64,000 nt of DNA from Distichodus sexfasciatus (lineage: Eukaryota > Chordata > Actinopteri > Characiformes > Distichodontidae), in NCBI GenBank assembly GCA_032718565.1, contig JAVGVS010000625.1, forward strand, positions 48,501-112,500. The letters run 5' to 3'. The notes beneath the pieces are model-generated. The model had not been told where the DNA came from and made no database searches. It saw only the letters and a program-made list of their open reading frames with translations. Below, piece by piece: positions 34,850 through 45,780 of the stretch (position 1 is the stretch's first letter; each line of letters starts with the position of its first letter). The translations under genes and the position numbers were made by a program.

Positions 34850-35145
34850 AAAATGAGTGAATCGAGAAGGTCCTGGCTTCCATCCCCGGGTCGGCCGTAG
34901 GGTCATTCTGTGTGGAGTTTGGATGCTCTCCCCGTGTTCGTGTGGGTTTCCTCCGGGCGCTCCGGTTTCCTCCCACAGCTCAACGGTTAATTGCCGACTG
35001 TAAATCGGCCCCGTAAGGTGTGAACGAGAGTGTGATTGTGTGAGTGTGTGTGCCTTGTGATGTGTCGGCGCCTGCCGAAGGTTGGTCCCCGCCTTGTGTC
35101 TGTTCCCGGGATGGGCTCTGGGCTTGCAATAAATAATTGGTACAG
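34850..35145 (+). mobile_element. Fish-type non-LTR repeat fragment
   Basis: TGGATGCTCTCCCCGTGTTC, GTGGGTTTCCTCCGGGCGC, TCCGGTTTCCTCCCACAG and GTTAATTGCCGACTG form the widely seen teleost dispersed repeat that ends near GGGATGGGCTCTGGGC. No reverse transcriptase frame is present. Confidence 0.65.
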
Positions 35146-35597
35146 CCCTGAGAAGGTGAATCCAAATGTTTGACTGGTAGCGTACTCCAGATGCTGTATT
35201 CATAAAAGCAACCCAATGCGACATTTGCTAAATAAATATAGGCAGTCTATAGCAAAGTCATAAATAAGTCGTGATCTTCAGAAGAAGCAAGGAAAAATAA
35301 TGTTGATGCGTGTCCTCTTTGGACTTACATAAAAGTCGAACACTGACGGGATTCTTCCTTCGCATAACCCCGAAAACTCAAAATACACGACATACTGTAG
35401 TCAGGGCTGATAAATGCTGTGCTTGTGTGTATCGAGGCTGTGAGCTGCATTGAGGCGGTGTGTTTGCGTTAGACGGGAGTAATGTGGTGGTTTTCCTGCT
35501 GACGAGGGACTCTCAGAGTGGAGGTTTGGGCTGGGGAGAGGGCTCAGGGGTTCTGGAGAACAGGACCATTATTGTGGGGCTCGGCCCGAGGAGCAGA
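35146..35597. other. Unique sequence, no gene assigned
   Basis: GC-richer block at 35,440-35,600 interrupted by the element at 35606 and continuing at 36,890-37,040. No exon could be demonstrated. Confidence 0.3.
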
Positions 35598-35605
35598 GTT
35601 TAGGG

Positions 35606-36881
35606 CAGGGGTCGGCAACCCGCGGCTCAGCCTTATGTTGCGGCTCCCTGTGGCTTTGGAAAATAAATAATGAGTATTCAATTTAAGTGTATTTTATTTT
35701 TATTCGTTGTTTTTTTTTATTGTCGTTTGAAATTTGAAGATTATTGTGATCTTGTAACATTAAAATACAATGAGTTTAATTTTTTGTCGCTCAAAATATG
35801 CGTCACAAAAGCCGGTATATGCCCGCCAAACCGCTGTGTATTTATCAAGCTTTCGACCCCAGGTAGGCTAAGCATGGATAAATATAAGAAAAGAAAAAAG
35901 GAGCAAAAGTTTCATTAACCTGGTAAAATAAATATTTTAATCAGATATTTTGCTAATAAGTATTGTACATTGTTCAGTGAAATAGTGCGGGTTTTTTTTT
36001 TTTTCAATTTATTTTTAAATTGCAGGTCGACACTCCGGTAGCCTACAGGCGATGAAAGGATTACGGCATGCGGCAAGTTTAGTTAAAGTTCGGCTTTTAA
36101 TTTCATTTGAAAGAGGCCTTCAACTCAGCGTGTTTTTTTACAGAGTTCTAAATGTTTTCTTTGCATAAATAAAATTTCACAAGCAAAACACTAGCCTAGT
36201 TTTGTTTTTGTTTTTTTATAAATAGCATTAAAAAACTACGGAAGCGTAATGCGTTCACTTGAGAAAAAATATGCTCTGAGAAACTGAGAAAAAAATGCTC
36301 TGTTTTTCTGAATTAACGAGATAGTTTTCATGAAAAAAAAGCTCTGTTTCCCTGAATTAACCAGATACAGTTTTCATTTTATTTTATTTATTTTTTTTAA
36401 CCCCCCAAAAACACTGCAACGTCCTGCAGATCAGAATGGGCTTTCCATCAGAACAACCGCTAAGTTTTAAGGTACCTGCACACTACAAACTAATAACAAT
36501 GTCTCAAACCCAAACCAAAATAAAACATTATTGCAGTGAAACAGAGCTCTAAAGTAGGCGAAATGAGAGCTTTTGAGGTTCATTCAGAAAAACAGAGCGT
36601 GTTTTTTTTAAACATGAAAACTGTGTCTCGTTAATTCAGAAAAACATTGGGTTTTTTTGGGGGGTTTTTTTACATGAAAACTGTGTCTCGTTAATTCAGA
36701 AAAACAGAGCAGAACTATTTTTTCTCAAGTGAACGCATTACGCTTCCGTTAAAAAAAAAACAACTTGTGCAGTGTTATCTTCATTTTAGATGTCAGAAAG
36801 GATTTGCGGCTCCCGGTGTTTTCTCCTTTGTGGAAACCCGGTCCAAATGGCTCTTTGAGTGTTAAAGGTTGCCGACCCCTG
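35606..36881. mobile_element. hAT-type element, exact 8-bp duplication
   Basis: Terminal inverted repeats CAGGGGTCGGCAACC and GGTTGCCGACCCCTG are flanked by GTTTAGGG on both sides (35598-35605, 36882-36889). Subterminal GCGGCTCCCTGTGGCTTTGG and its counterpart near the right end (GGCTCCCGGTG, AATGGCTCTTTGAG) fit a known hAT end structure. 1,276 bp with no transposase. A second inverted pair lies inside (see 36240). Confidence 0.85.
36240..36752. mobile_element. Nested inverted-repeat element inside the hAT copy
   Basis: ACGGAAGCGTAATGCGTTCA with CTTGAGAAAAAAT at 36238-36270 is repeated in inverse at 36713-36750 (TTTTTTCTCAAGTGAACGC, ATTACGCTTCCGT). Internal CGTTAATTCAGAAAAACA words also occur in both orientations. 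Outer boundaries and target duplication are unclear because both sides run into poly-A. Confidence 0.65.
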
Positions 36882-37404
36882 GTTTAGGGTGTGGTGTGGA
36901 GGACGATCGATCCTCTCCCTCGGGGAAATCACCTACAAGAGGAGAGAGAAAGTGTATGAGCACCAACTAGACAGTTATGCAGTTTCCAGGAATCAATTTG
37001 AAAAGAAGTGTGTGTGTGTGACTGTGGATTTTATCAGGTAAGTGACATGTGCAGTACATATTTTCTGCACGCCATTCGGGCCCATGAGTAACCTTTTTTG
37101 CAGCCTCACTCTACTCTCTAGTCGAGGGATTGGTGCGTGTGTGTGTGAACCCTTTTTACTGCACTGGCATTGGTGCTGTTCCAGTTGTTCCAGTTTTAGC
37201 ATACCACAGAACACAATTGATGCAGATGTTGGTGTGGAACCAAGACCCTGTGATATCACGAGAGGCAGCCAGAGTTGGCAAGGTCATTTTAAATAGAGAA
37301 TATTCTGATTTAAGCTTTATGTTAAGTTCTAAGATAAATAAAATTACACGATACAACATGTGAACAATAGTCCAGAAATTAACTTTAACATTAAGACGTT
37401 TAGT

Positions 37405-39076
37405 TGTAGTCAAGACCTAAACCGAGACCAAGTCCTGACCGAGACCAGAGTGTGTTGAGACCGAGACAAGACCAAGACTCTGGAGGGCCTGTACAATTTG
37501 TTACTTTTTTGCTCAGTATTAGTATTAAACTGCTGAAACTGTAAAAACAGTGTCTGTTTTATTGACTTGCAACGTTGTTGTTATGCAGAGACATTCTATG
37601 ACTTAGTGCTGTTAGGAAAAATAAGGTTAGTGCCAGACGGAGACACTTCTTTATCCATTTGGAATCCATCTGGATACAGAATAAAATTACTTGATAACAA
37701 ATAATGTATTTTCTATATTCATTTTTCCCTATTGATTGCTCTCTAACATTATAAAATAGGAAAAATGTTTTATGATCACTTGAAAATAAAGAAATACTTA
37801 AGTTTTGGGTAATTTTGAGCTGATTTGCACTCATTTTGGCCTATGTAATTAATGAGTTTTTAAGCAATTGCTTCAGTTTTTGTGCACGGAATTACTCAGA
37901 AATAATTTCACATACAGAGGAATGAATATAATGTCCTGTAAGTTGAAAGTTGATTCTGACTGTATGTGTGTGGTTTCTGTAAGTTAAACGGATCCTGAGT
38001 CATTAAAACACTAATTAATAAACAACGCAGAATGCCATGTCGGTCTCAGAGTTTTAATAGTAATATTTAGGGCTGGGCGATATGGCATAAAAATATCACG
38101 ATGTTTTTAAGCTATATCACGATACACAATATATATCTCAATACTTTTAAATTTCCTCTAAATCACTGTATAAGTGATAAATTTGGCTCTATGTTGCATA
38201 AAATGACACCAATATAATGAATTTAGTCAAAGTTTAACATAGTAAATGCTTTTATTTTAAACCAAAGTATAATATAGCAAACTTTATATTGGGGACAGAC
38301 AAGTGGGCGAGGGGAGCCGTTGATTGCGTGCTTATTAAACGTGTAAGACCTAACTATTAAATTATAATTATAAGGTCGATAAACTATAACTCCTTCATTT
38401 TTGGTTTTTCTGTAGGAACTTTCTGTAGCGTGCAGTCAATCACAAAACCAGGAGTCATCAGCCAATAGGATTCGAGCAAAAAAGCCGCTCGTCGGTAATC
38501 TACTCTGCGCGCGAGATAATTTAACACATCGAGAGGAAAAAAAACGTTCGCGAGAGGAAAAATACAGTTTGCTATTATCACAACCGCGCACTCGATTCTT
38601 AATTTTGTGCTCTCGAGTCTCACATTTGCGCTCGCGACTTTGAAATTTACGCTCGCAGAATTTTTGCGGCAAGCCATTTTGCGCGACTCTAGTTTTGGCA
38701 TTGATGTGACGCCGTAGGCGGGGGAGTTTTCTGGATGGGCGAGGGAGCGAGCTGTCTGCTTTGACAGGGCAGAAAAGCAAAACTCGAAAGCAAAGTACAT
38801 GCTGTCTGTTTAACAATAACGTGAGGATTTATACTCGATGGTCACGATATAGTCATTTACTACATTGCACGTGGAACAAGCCGAGATACATCGAGTATAT
38901 TCGATATATCGCCCACCCCTAGTAATATTCTCAGAGTTGTGGTCTCGACTGGTCTCCAAATAAAATCCCGAGTCCTCTTTGTCCGAGTCCATGACAAGAC
39001 CGAGTACCAATACGACCAAGACCGAGACTTCGAAAAACTGGTCTCCAGACCGGTCTCGAGTACTGAAACACTAACA
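37405..39076. mobile_element. GAGACCGGTCTC-type element, split by a nested MITE
   Basis: The left arm near 37405-37490 has repeated ACCGAGACCAAG and GAGACCGAGACAAGACC words. The right arm, 38930-39076, carries the inverse (GGTCTCGACTGGTCTCC, CTGGTCTCCAGACCGGTCTC, GAGTACTGAAACACTAAC). The nested element at 38068-38921 interrupts it. No target duplication was confirmed. Confidence 0.6.
38068..38921. mobile_element. hAT-like MITE, exact 8-bp duplication
   Basis: TAGGGCTGGGCGATATGG at the left and TCGATATATCGCCCACCCCTA at the right are flanked by GTAATATT on both sides (38060-38067, 38922-38929). 854 bp, inserted into the older element at 37405. Confidence 0.85.
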
Positions 39077-39079
39077 TTT

Positions 39080-39880
39080 AGGACGTTTGTTGATGTCTTG
39101 TTCAAAGAGGCAGAATGGGCTACTTTTGGATATTTTAACAAATCCTCAAAGCTTGAAGCAGCATCTGAAAATAATATTTGTAATATATTGGCGTTTTTTA
39201 CGGCATTTTTATGCCAGTGAAAATGCTGTTTTTTGCGTTGCTGTGTTGACTTGTGGTCACACGCTGCTTTTCATGTTACCGGCTCTCTAGTAAGGTGCCT
39301 TTAAGGCGAATTGGGGCACTTTTTGACGTCCCATAGATCTGAGCGTGTGTGTATGTGCAGTTGAGCTGTAATATTTGGTTCCTTTTTAGGATGCATTTGT
39401 TTTTCATAGAAGAAAGTATACGTGGCTTGTGATGAGAATAAATGCACTTCCAAATAAATCACAAAGTATCAAGACAAGGCTACCAGAGCGGCAAATATAA
39501 GTAGAGGACGTTAACCGGCAGATTCACTCATGAATGTTTGTGCTTTGCGCCACGCTACTGATTGGACTGAGACGAGGCCCGTAGTCTACGAAGAGGATTC
39601 AACTCTGTAGGAAGTTGTTACGATCCCTCATGTGAGTGTGGTGCTGCAAACGAACTGTAAGTGATGACATTTTTAGCAGCTGTACTTGCAACTTGTACTT
39701 GATTTTGTAAAGAGTTTGAAATGATTCTAAGAGGTACGTACGTGATGGGGTTTATATTTTAGTCACGGTGTAGGTAGGATGGATTTGGGTTAATGGGGAC
39801 CTCAGATTCGTGACTCGGGAGTTATTTAACGGATCCGGGTGATTAACCCCAGGGTTGAGTCATGAATCGCCCGGCTCTAA
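39080..39880. other. No gene seen
   Basis: Mixed composition. Nothing recognisable. Confidence 0.3.
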
Positions 39881-39884
39881 TGCA

Positions 39885-39970
39885 AAGTTGAGCACAGGCA
39901 GGAGATTTTGCTTGTAAAAGTTTCACTGCACGCTCAGGATTAAGGCACAAATATAACGCCATACTATGCT
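39885..39970. mobile_element. Relic of the 7157/60683 element
   Basis: AAAGTTGAGCACAGGCAGG, GATTTTGCTTGTAAAAG, TTTCACTGCACGCTCAGGAT and AACGCCATACTATG match the interior of the 7157 copy. Confidence 0.4.
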
Positions 39971-40164
39971 TTGTTTCTACATCCACGTGCTGCTGTGGTG
40001 ACCACTGCACATCCTCATCCAAACCGTCAACAAATATTGCTGTAAACAGTGCATTTTGTCACACCCCGAAATAAACCAGTGTAATATGAAACGATAGTAG
40101 GGCCGTGATTTACAGCCATATTCGTGAGCGGGAACCAGTGCAGAGGAGAAGTGTGTGTGAGAGT

Positions 40165-40460
40165 GTATCACGTTTTTTATGCATTGTGGGGGCCGTTTTA
40201 GGGCTTTTTGTCCCCTAAAATCACTTTTATTCATTTTTTATGGCTTTGTGGGGACATGTGAGAGGCCCCCATGAGGAGAAATGACTTGTGCATGTCTTAT
40301 TTGAGAAACTAAAAGAGGTAAAAGATGTGCTTTTGGTTACTGAGGTTAAGCTTAGTGTTAGGGTTAGGGTTAGCTGTAGAATTATATACATCTAGTCATT
40401 ATGGGAGTCTATGAAATGTCCCCACAAAGCTAATTGTACACGTTTATGTGTGTGGGTGTG
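40165..40460. repeat. Dispersed repeat with GTCCCC arms and TTAGGG core
   Basis: TGGCTTTGTGGGGACATG near 40240 and ATGTCCCCACAAAGCTAA near 40416 are inverse copies about 170 bp apart. Between them lies GTTAGGGTTAGGGTTAGC, a two-to-three-unit telomere-like motif. A short repeat-associated motif, not a telomere. Confidence 0.5.
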
Positions 40461-40722
40461 GGTGTGGGTGAGCGATGAGGATTGGCATGAGAGTGACGTC
40501 TCTCTCCATATCCGTGCTCTAATGACATTAACACAGAGCCTCTGGCTTTTCTCAATATTGCCTCAAGCCGAGAAGCAGTAAAGTGAAGACGCACGTGGCA
40601 AGACGGGACAAGAAGTGAAGGAAAGGCATGAACAGAGGGAAAAAAGGAGAGTCAATATGAAGGGCAACTGCTGACTTGCTTTAGAAGATCAAAAAATCTG
40701 TTCAGGTTTGCTAATGACACTA

Positions 40723-40836
40723 ATCTTGGGGTTAAGAGTCTTGCTCAGGGAAGTGCTGGAAGTAGGGTAGGACTTGAACCCATGACATCTTGGTGCTGAG
40801 GCGATTATCCTAACCACTAGACCACCACCATCCCAC
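40723..40836 (-). mobile_element. GTCTAGTGGTT SINE, reversed
   Basis: Reverse form: AGAGTCTTGCTCAGGGAAG, GGACTTGAACCCATGACATC, then ATCCTAACCACTAGACCACC. The tRNA-like head is at the right. Confidence 0.65.
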
Positions 40837-40935
40837 CCCTCATCAACCGAACTAATTTTACGGTTGGGTTGGAAATGCTAAAACTGAAGCTTGACTAGTT
40901 TTATGCAGGTTGTGTAAGGTTTAGTTAGATAAGAC

Positions 40936-41896
40936 TAGGGGAGGGAATTGATAAGATTTGATCAATATCAATGCCATTGTTGATTCTGTCTATCAGTCCA
41001 ATACCTTATCAATTCTCTTATTGATTCCTGAATAGTTTTTTAAGTGTGAATAAAGTAGTTCTACACAGTCTTCTGCACCAAAACAACCATTTTATTTTTC
41101 CCAAACTGACACATTCATATTGATATTCAGAGTTGTTATTATGCAGAGACATTCTATGGGTTATTTTATGAAGAACAGTAAGGTTAGTGCAGGTGGAAAC
41201 ACTTCTTTATTTATTTGGAATCCATCTGGATATAGAATAAAATTAATTAATAACAAATCATGCATTTTTCTATATTTATTTTTTACTCTAACATTATAGG
41301 ATTGAACAAATATTTTCTGATTAATGGAAAATGAAGAAATTCTGAAGTTTTGGTCATTTTTGAGCATTTGGACTGATTTTGGCCTATAACTCATTTTTGA
41401 CTCATTTCTGGGAGAGAAGTACATTTTTGTCCTGAGGGCGTTCCATATGAGAGCCGCGGCACAATAGCGCTGTGGACGTGCGTCGGGAATAAATAAATAT
41501 CAGGTAAATGTCTGTACTGTGAGTAGAACGCTGTTGTTGTTATTTATCAGCTAAAATACAAGTTTTGTCTGTAATACATGGGAAGATTTAACTGGACTGG
41601 AAGGTTTTAGTGAATGCTGGACTTCCCTGTGAGAGTGGTGAGCGCTAACAAACGCAGCGTGTGTGTTTACATCGTGAAAAACATCATGATTCCTCGTGGT
41701 TGAAGGTCAAGTCACAGAGAGTGTGATGTAATGAACCCGCGACACAAAACTTAGGGAAAAGTGGAAAATGTGCTTTTCCCAGTTGTGCTGGGAAATGAGA
41801 GACTCGTTAAGAAGAATCGATAACGTTAGAGATGTACAGCTCTGATGGAACTGATCAAAGTTCTGAGTTGGAACCGGTTTTCAATTCCCACCCCTG
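40936..41896. mobile_element. hAT-like MITE
   Basis: Left end TAGGGGAGGGAATTGATAAG, right end GTTTTCAATTCCCACCCCTG. Flanks GATAAGAC and AATAAGAC match at 7 of 8. The interior at 41510-41690 matches the element at 3598 (GTGAGTAGAACGCTGTTG, TTTTGTCTGTAATACATGG). Confidence 0.7.
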
Positions 41897-42095
41897 AATA
41901 AGACCATATAAATAAATATTATATGAGTGTGAGTGCATTAGGGCTGCAATATTATATATACTGCTCTAAGTAACATAAGTAAGCAATTGTCGATCTGGCA
42001 ACATTACAACAGTGAAAGTAGTGTCTCTCTACCGGGGTTAATGCTGTTTCCCATTTTTTAATCTCAAGCAGCCGCTGAGTCTCTGGTTTTAAGCC

Positions 42096-42115
42096 GTGTG
42101 TGTGTGTGTGTGTGT
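42096..42115. repeat. (TG)n microsatellite
   Basis: About 10 TG units. Confidence 0.85.
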
Positions 42116-42369
42116 TCATGTTCTTCTCTGCGGTGGAGTGTAAGAGCTGCATGTCCCTGTGGGGCCGAGTGAGTCAGCAGGACTGCAGGATTTTAGTCGG
42201 TCTGCAGACTCTTCCAGATCGTTCTGAATAATGCATGTTGCACAGCCGTCCTTTGATAGCTCCTTCTTGACCCACTCCATCATTTCTCTCTGATCTCATC
42301 TTCATTTGACGTCGCTCGTTCTGTCCTTAGCTCCTTCACACCCTGGCCACATACTGTATGTGCAGATTG

Positions 42370-42612
42370 AGTGATTATTTGTCATTGTGAACACTGCACA
42401 GCGCACACTGCAGCACAACCAAATGTGAGCTCTGAATTTGACCCATCAGTGAAAGAGCAGTGGGCCGCTTTCAGGCAGCACCCGGGGAGCAATGCTTGGG
42501 GGACGGTACCTTGCTCATGAGTACCTCAGTGGTACCTTTACCGGTACGGGACTTGAACCGGGGACCTCCTGACCACAGGGTGAACTCCCTAACCGTTACA
42601 CTATTAACTTCC
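42370..42612 (-). mobile_element. tRNA-derived SINE, reversed, well preserved
   Basis: ATTTGTCATTGTGAACACTG, TTTGACCCATCAGTGAAAGA, CTTGCTCATGAGTACCTCAG, TACCGGTACGGGACTTGAAC, ACTCCCTAACCGTTACAC. Confidence 0.8.
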
Positions 42613-42639
42613 CCACTGATTCCACTCATACGCTCTCTG

Positions 42640-43222
42640 ACGTCATTATGTTAATGATACTATTAATGGTGTAAATCCCAAGTCATTTTCATTCATATAA
42701 AATCACAAAAAAAGCAATAAAAATATTATTTGACACATTTATTCTTGAGCGCAACTATGCCCACACATTCGCTCGAAACACTCCCAACGCGCTCAGATCT
42801 ATGGAACCACAAAGGTTTCACGATTCGCTGTAAAGGCATCTAACTAGAGCGCCATAAAAGTGCCGCCCTTTACAGCAATTTCATGGCATAAACGGTGGCG
42901 TTTGACGACGCTAGAGCACTGCGAAAAGTGGCATTTCAGCTGCGTAAATAGGTGTAAAATGGTGTTTAAAAAAAGTGTTTTACTGTAAAATTGCGTTAAA
43001 ATATCGGTAAATTGTGGCGTCTTTGGCGCTCCATATGACCGTGAGCGGAGTGTTTTCAGTGTGCGTGTTGGCAGAGTTAAGCATGCACACAAGACACAAA
43101 ATTGTGTTTTTGTGAATATGTACTAGATTGTGATATATATCGTTACCGGGATATGAGATTTTGGGCTCAGTGCTCATTAAATCGATGTATCAGTGTAATT
43201 CGATGTATTGTTACACCCCTAG
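42640..43222. mobile_element. Overlapping MITE relics
   Basis: 42,680-42,750 repeats the family seen at 10735. 43,120-43,222 ends GATGTATTGTTACACCCCTA, the reverse of a TAGGGGTGTAA terminus. Boundaries are not resolved. Confidence 0.35.
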
Positions 43223-43314
43223 TTACTGTATCTTCTAGACCAGCTCAAATCACAAGATTATATATCAGCTGTCATGAAAGCCCTCACCTCTGACCTGTCC
43301 TCTTTCTCGTCCAG

Positions 43315-43548
43315 GTGATCATGACTCCATTCAGCCTCCAGCTTCTCCAAATGTCCTTCTTCCATCCTCTTCTCCACCTCAACTAAACCCTCCCACCACT
43401 GCAGAGCCGGATTCCCTCCCAAAATCCTCTCCTACTCCTGGTGTGAACATCTCCACGGTGCAGGACAGCGGCTCTGCTAACGGCTCCCTCGTCCTGGCCG
43501 GGAACCAGACCCAAGAAAACCCTCTCACAGACCCCACCATGGCTCCTG
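43315..43548 (+). CDS. Stalk-glycoprotein exon A (internal)
   Basis: Exactly 78 codons with phase-1 ends. The acceptor is CCTCTTTCTCGTCCAG before GTGATC, the donor CCTG followed by GTACGAG. It reads DHDSIQPPASPNVLLPSSS, then PPQLNPPTTAEPDSLPKSS and on to NISTVQDSGSANGSLVLAGN, QTQENPLTDPTMAP. It is Pro/Ser/Thr-rich with N-glycosylation sequons (NIS, NGS, NQT), as in an extracellular mucin-like stalk. The same phase pattern as exon B supports one gene. No folded domain is visible, and the upstream exons were not identified. It could also be a disordered region of a non-membrane protein. Confidence 0.7.
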
Positions 43549-43669
43549 GTACGAGTTATTACAAACTTCACCTGCTCTCTGTTCTGCTTCGGAAGAGTAT
43601 TTATTTTTGATAGAAATCTGACGACGCTACCTCAGTGTTTGTTTCTCTGAAGAGCTGCCACATACTCAA

Positions 43670-43720
43670 TATAGGGGTGTAAATTAACAAGTTTCATCGC
43701 AATATCGTTTTTATACAGTA
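43670..43720. mobile_element. MITE terminus fragment
   Basis: TATAGGGGTGTAAATTAACAAG resembles the left end of the TAGGGGTGTAA family whose right end occurs at 43222. The two face each other around exon A but are unlikely to be one insertion. Confidence 0.3.
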
Positions 43721-43797
43721 GACGCTACCTACTGCCCCAAAGGTTCTATGAAAAAGGCCAAAGAACCAAGGTTTCTAAAGCATGGGACAACTTCAAA

Positions 43798-44045
43798 TGG
43801 GCAGTTGTTATGGTAACGGTCAGGGAGTTGGCCCCGTGATCGGAAGGTCGCCGTTCAAGTCTCGTGCCGGTGAAGGTACCACTGAGATACTCATAAGCAA
43901 GGTACCAGCCTCAAACGCTGTTCCCTGTGCGATGCCTAAAAAGTTGCCCACTGCTCTTTCATGGATAATGGGCCGAATGCAGAGGTCACTTTTAGTTGTG
44001 ATGAACTGTGTGCTGTGCTGTGTTTAAAATGACAAATAATCACTC
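43798..44045 (+). mobile_element. tRNA-derived SINE
   Basis: GGGCAGTTGTTATGGTAACG, GTTGGCCCCGTGATCGGAAG, GTTCAAGTC (B-box), CCACTGAGATACTCATAAGC, then TGCTGTGCTGTG near the tail. Confidence 0.75.
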
Positions 44046-44139
44046 ATTAAATTAACTTCTTAAAAATAGCATTTTATTCAGTGTGTAAAGTTGAGCACTA
44101 AACACACCAGCAAAACAAAAACCTCCTGAAATGACTATT

Positions 44140-44800
44140 AATAATAGACTGTCCCTCCAGGATTTCACGGCCTTTTTTGAGGTAGTTGCATCCTAAAATC
44201 CCTGATTTTGCGGCAGCTTTTCTAAAAAATCACAATGAAAGTTTTTAGGCATTTTGTTGCAATAAAGTTGCAGAAGCGAGTCAAAGTTGCATAAAAATTT
44301 GTGATTTTGTCCCCCTTTATAACGATTCTTTAACAATTAATTAAAATGAAGGGAACAAAACCACTATTACTTTTATTAATCAGTGAGTTCGCTGATGTAC
44401 GGCTCACGACAATGATTGGACAAAAATTGCTGAAAAGTTGCGGTAATTGGTCAAAATTGGACAGTAGTAATGATATAAATATAGTTTGTCCTTGTTGCTG
44501 CTAAACACACAAGTTGTTTGCCTGATAATAAGGAAATAAGTGTTTTAAGAATTTTTTAATGCTGTAATCTACATCATGTCTAATTATTTTATTTCTCCAA
44601 TTATTTTTAGTATATTTCTTGTTAAGACCAAAGCCATAAATATAATAGATAACATTTGCTAAGTGTGATCAGTTTGATCGAAAGGGTTATTATTACCTTT
44701 ATAAGGGATTAATCATTTATATTGAACGACTAATTGGTGAAATAATCGATAATCCAACAGGTAGCTCAAGTTCTCTTGTCAATTTTTAACTTATAAACAA
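44140..44800. mobile_element. Probable MITE relic (CTCCAGGATTTCACGG)
   Basis: TCCAGGATTTCACGGCC followed by GCATCCTAAAATCCC and repeated AAAGTTGC words looks like a common fish element. Ends and duplication were not established. Confidence 0.3.
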
Positions 44801-45394
44801 ATATTTATATTGCTGCAACAAAATTACCCAGTTGATTGTACTATCATTTCTTTTGTGGGGCAAATGTTTTCCCTAAATCATATTCAGCATTTATTGCTGG
44901 CTTTGACGCTACATCAGAATTAACCATCAACTCGGTGAGCCTCATATTAAATCTGTCGACTGCCCCCCTCCCCGTACCAAGTGGGCACACCAGGGCTCTG
45001 CCACACTCTCTTAACACAGCTCCTATTTTAACTCGGGGGCCAAAGGTCGGGTTATTTTTAAGTGCCAGCTTGGATGGCAGTTTTCAGCTGCGTGCCTCAG
45101 TGCGCTGGCACAAGCGATGTGATGGAAAAATTCTGTAGAAAGCTGTAGAGAACAAGGCCAAAGACGGGCAGATAAAAGCCAAGCAGCCTGGACAGCGTTG
45201 TAGGAGTGTGTAAGGGTTATGACGTGTGTGTTTTATACACTTAATGCAAAAACACAGATCCTTTATGTAACTGTGAAAGTACAGCTCATTACTGCTCAAT
45301 GTTGTGATAATAATAACTGAATATTTCAGGTGGTGAAGACTGTTGAAAGTGCCAGTGAGATGAAGTGAGTACTTTAAAGTCAGTGATTACTCGT
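44801..45394. other. Intron of the stalk-glycoprotein gene, unique sequence
   Basis: 44,880-45,140 is balanced in composition and repeat-free. It may be a conserved non-coding element or an undetected exon. Confidence 0.3.
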
Positions 45395-45515
45395 AAGCTG
45401 GGTGCCGTTCCCAACCACTGCTCCCCAGGCACTGCCCACTGCTCATTCACACATGGGTCAGATGCAGAGCTCACATTTGGTTGTGGTGCTGTGGTGTGTT
45501 CACAGTGACAAATAT
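45395..45515 (+). mobile_element. 5'-truncated tRNA-derived SINE
   Basis: Starts inside the body (CCACTGCTCCCCAGGCACTG) and keeps the tail TTTGGTTGTGGTGCTGTGG, TGTGTTCACAGTGACAAAT. Confidence 0.7.
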
Positions 45516-45525
45516 TTGGGCTGGT

Positions 45526-45725
45526 GGTGTTCTAGTGGTTAGGGTACTTTCCTCTTGGACCAAGAGGTTGTGGGTTAGAATCCTACTGTATCTCCAGCAC
45601 TACCATCATTGGGTCCCTGAGCAAGACCCTTAACCTCAAGTTGCTCCAGGGAAACTGTCCCTGTTATCAGGGAAATGGACGTCGCTCTGGAGAAGAACGC
45701 CTGCTAAATTAACGTAAATGTAACT
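45526..45725 (+). mobile_element. tRNA-type SINE with L2-like tail (GTTCTAGTGGTT family)
   Basis: Head GGTGGTGTTCTAGTGGTTAG, B-box-like GGGTTAGAATCC, body GTCCCTGAGCAAGACCCTTA, tail CGCTCTGGAGAAGAACGCC, TGCTAAATTAACGTAAATG. Complete plus copy of the family split at 8020. Confidence 0.8.
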
Positions 45726-45780
45726 ACCTTGGACAGTGTCTGTGATGCACCATGAGGGAATAATTGGCCGATGCTCAATC

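Noticed and set aside
40360..40376. Interstitial telomere
   Set aside because: Only two to three TTAGGG units, within a dispersed repeat.
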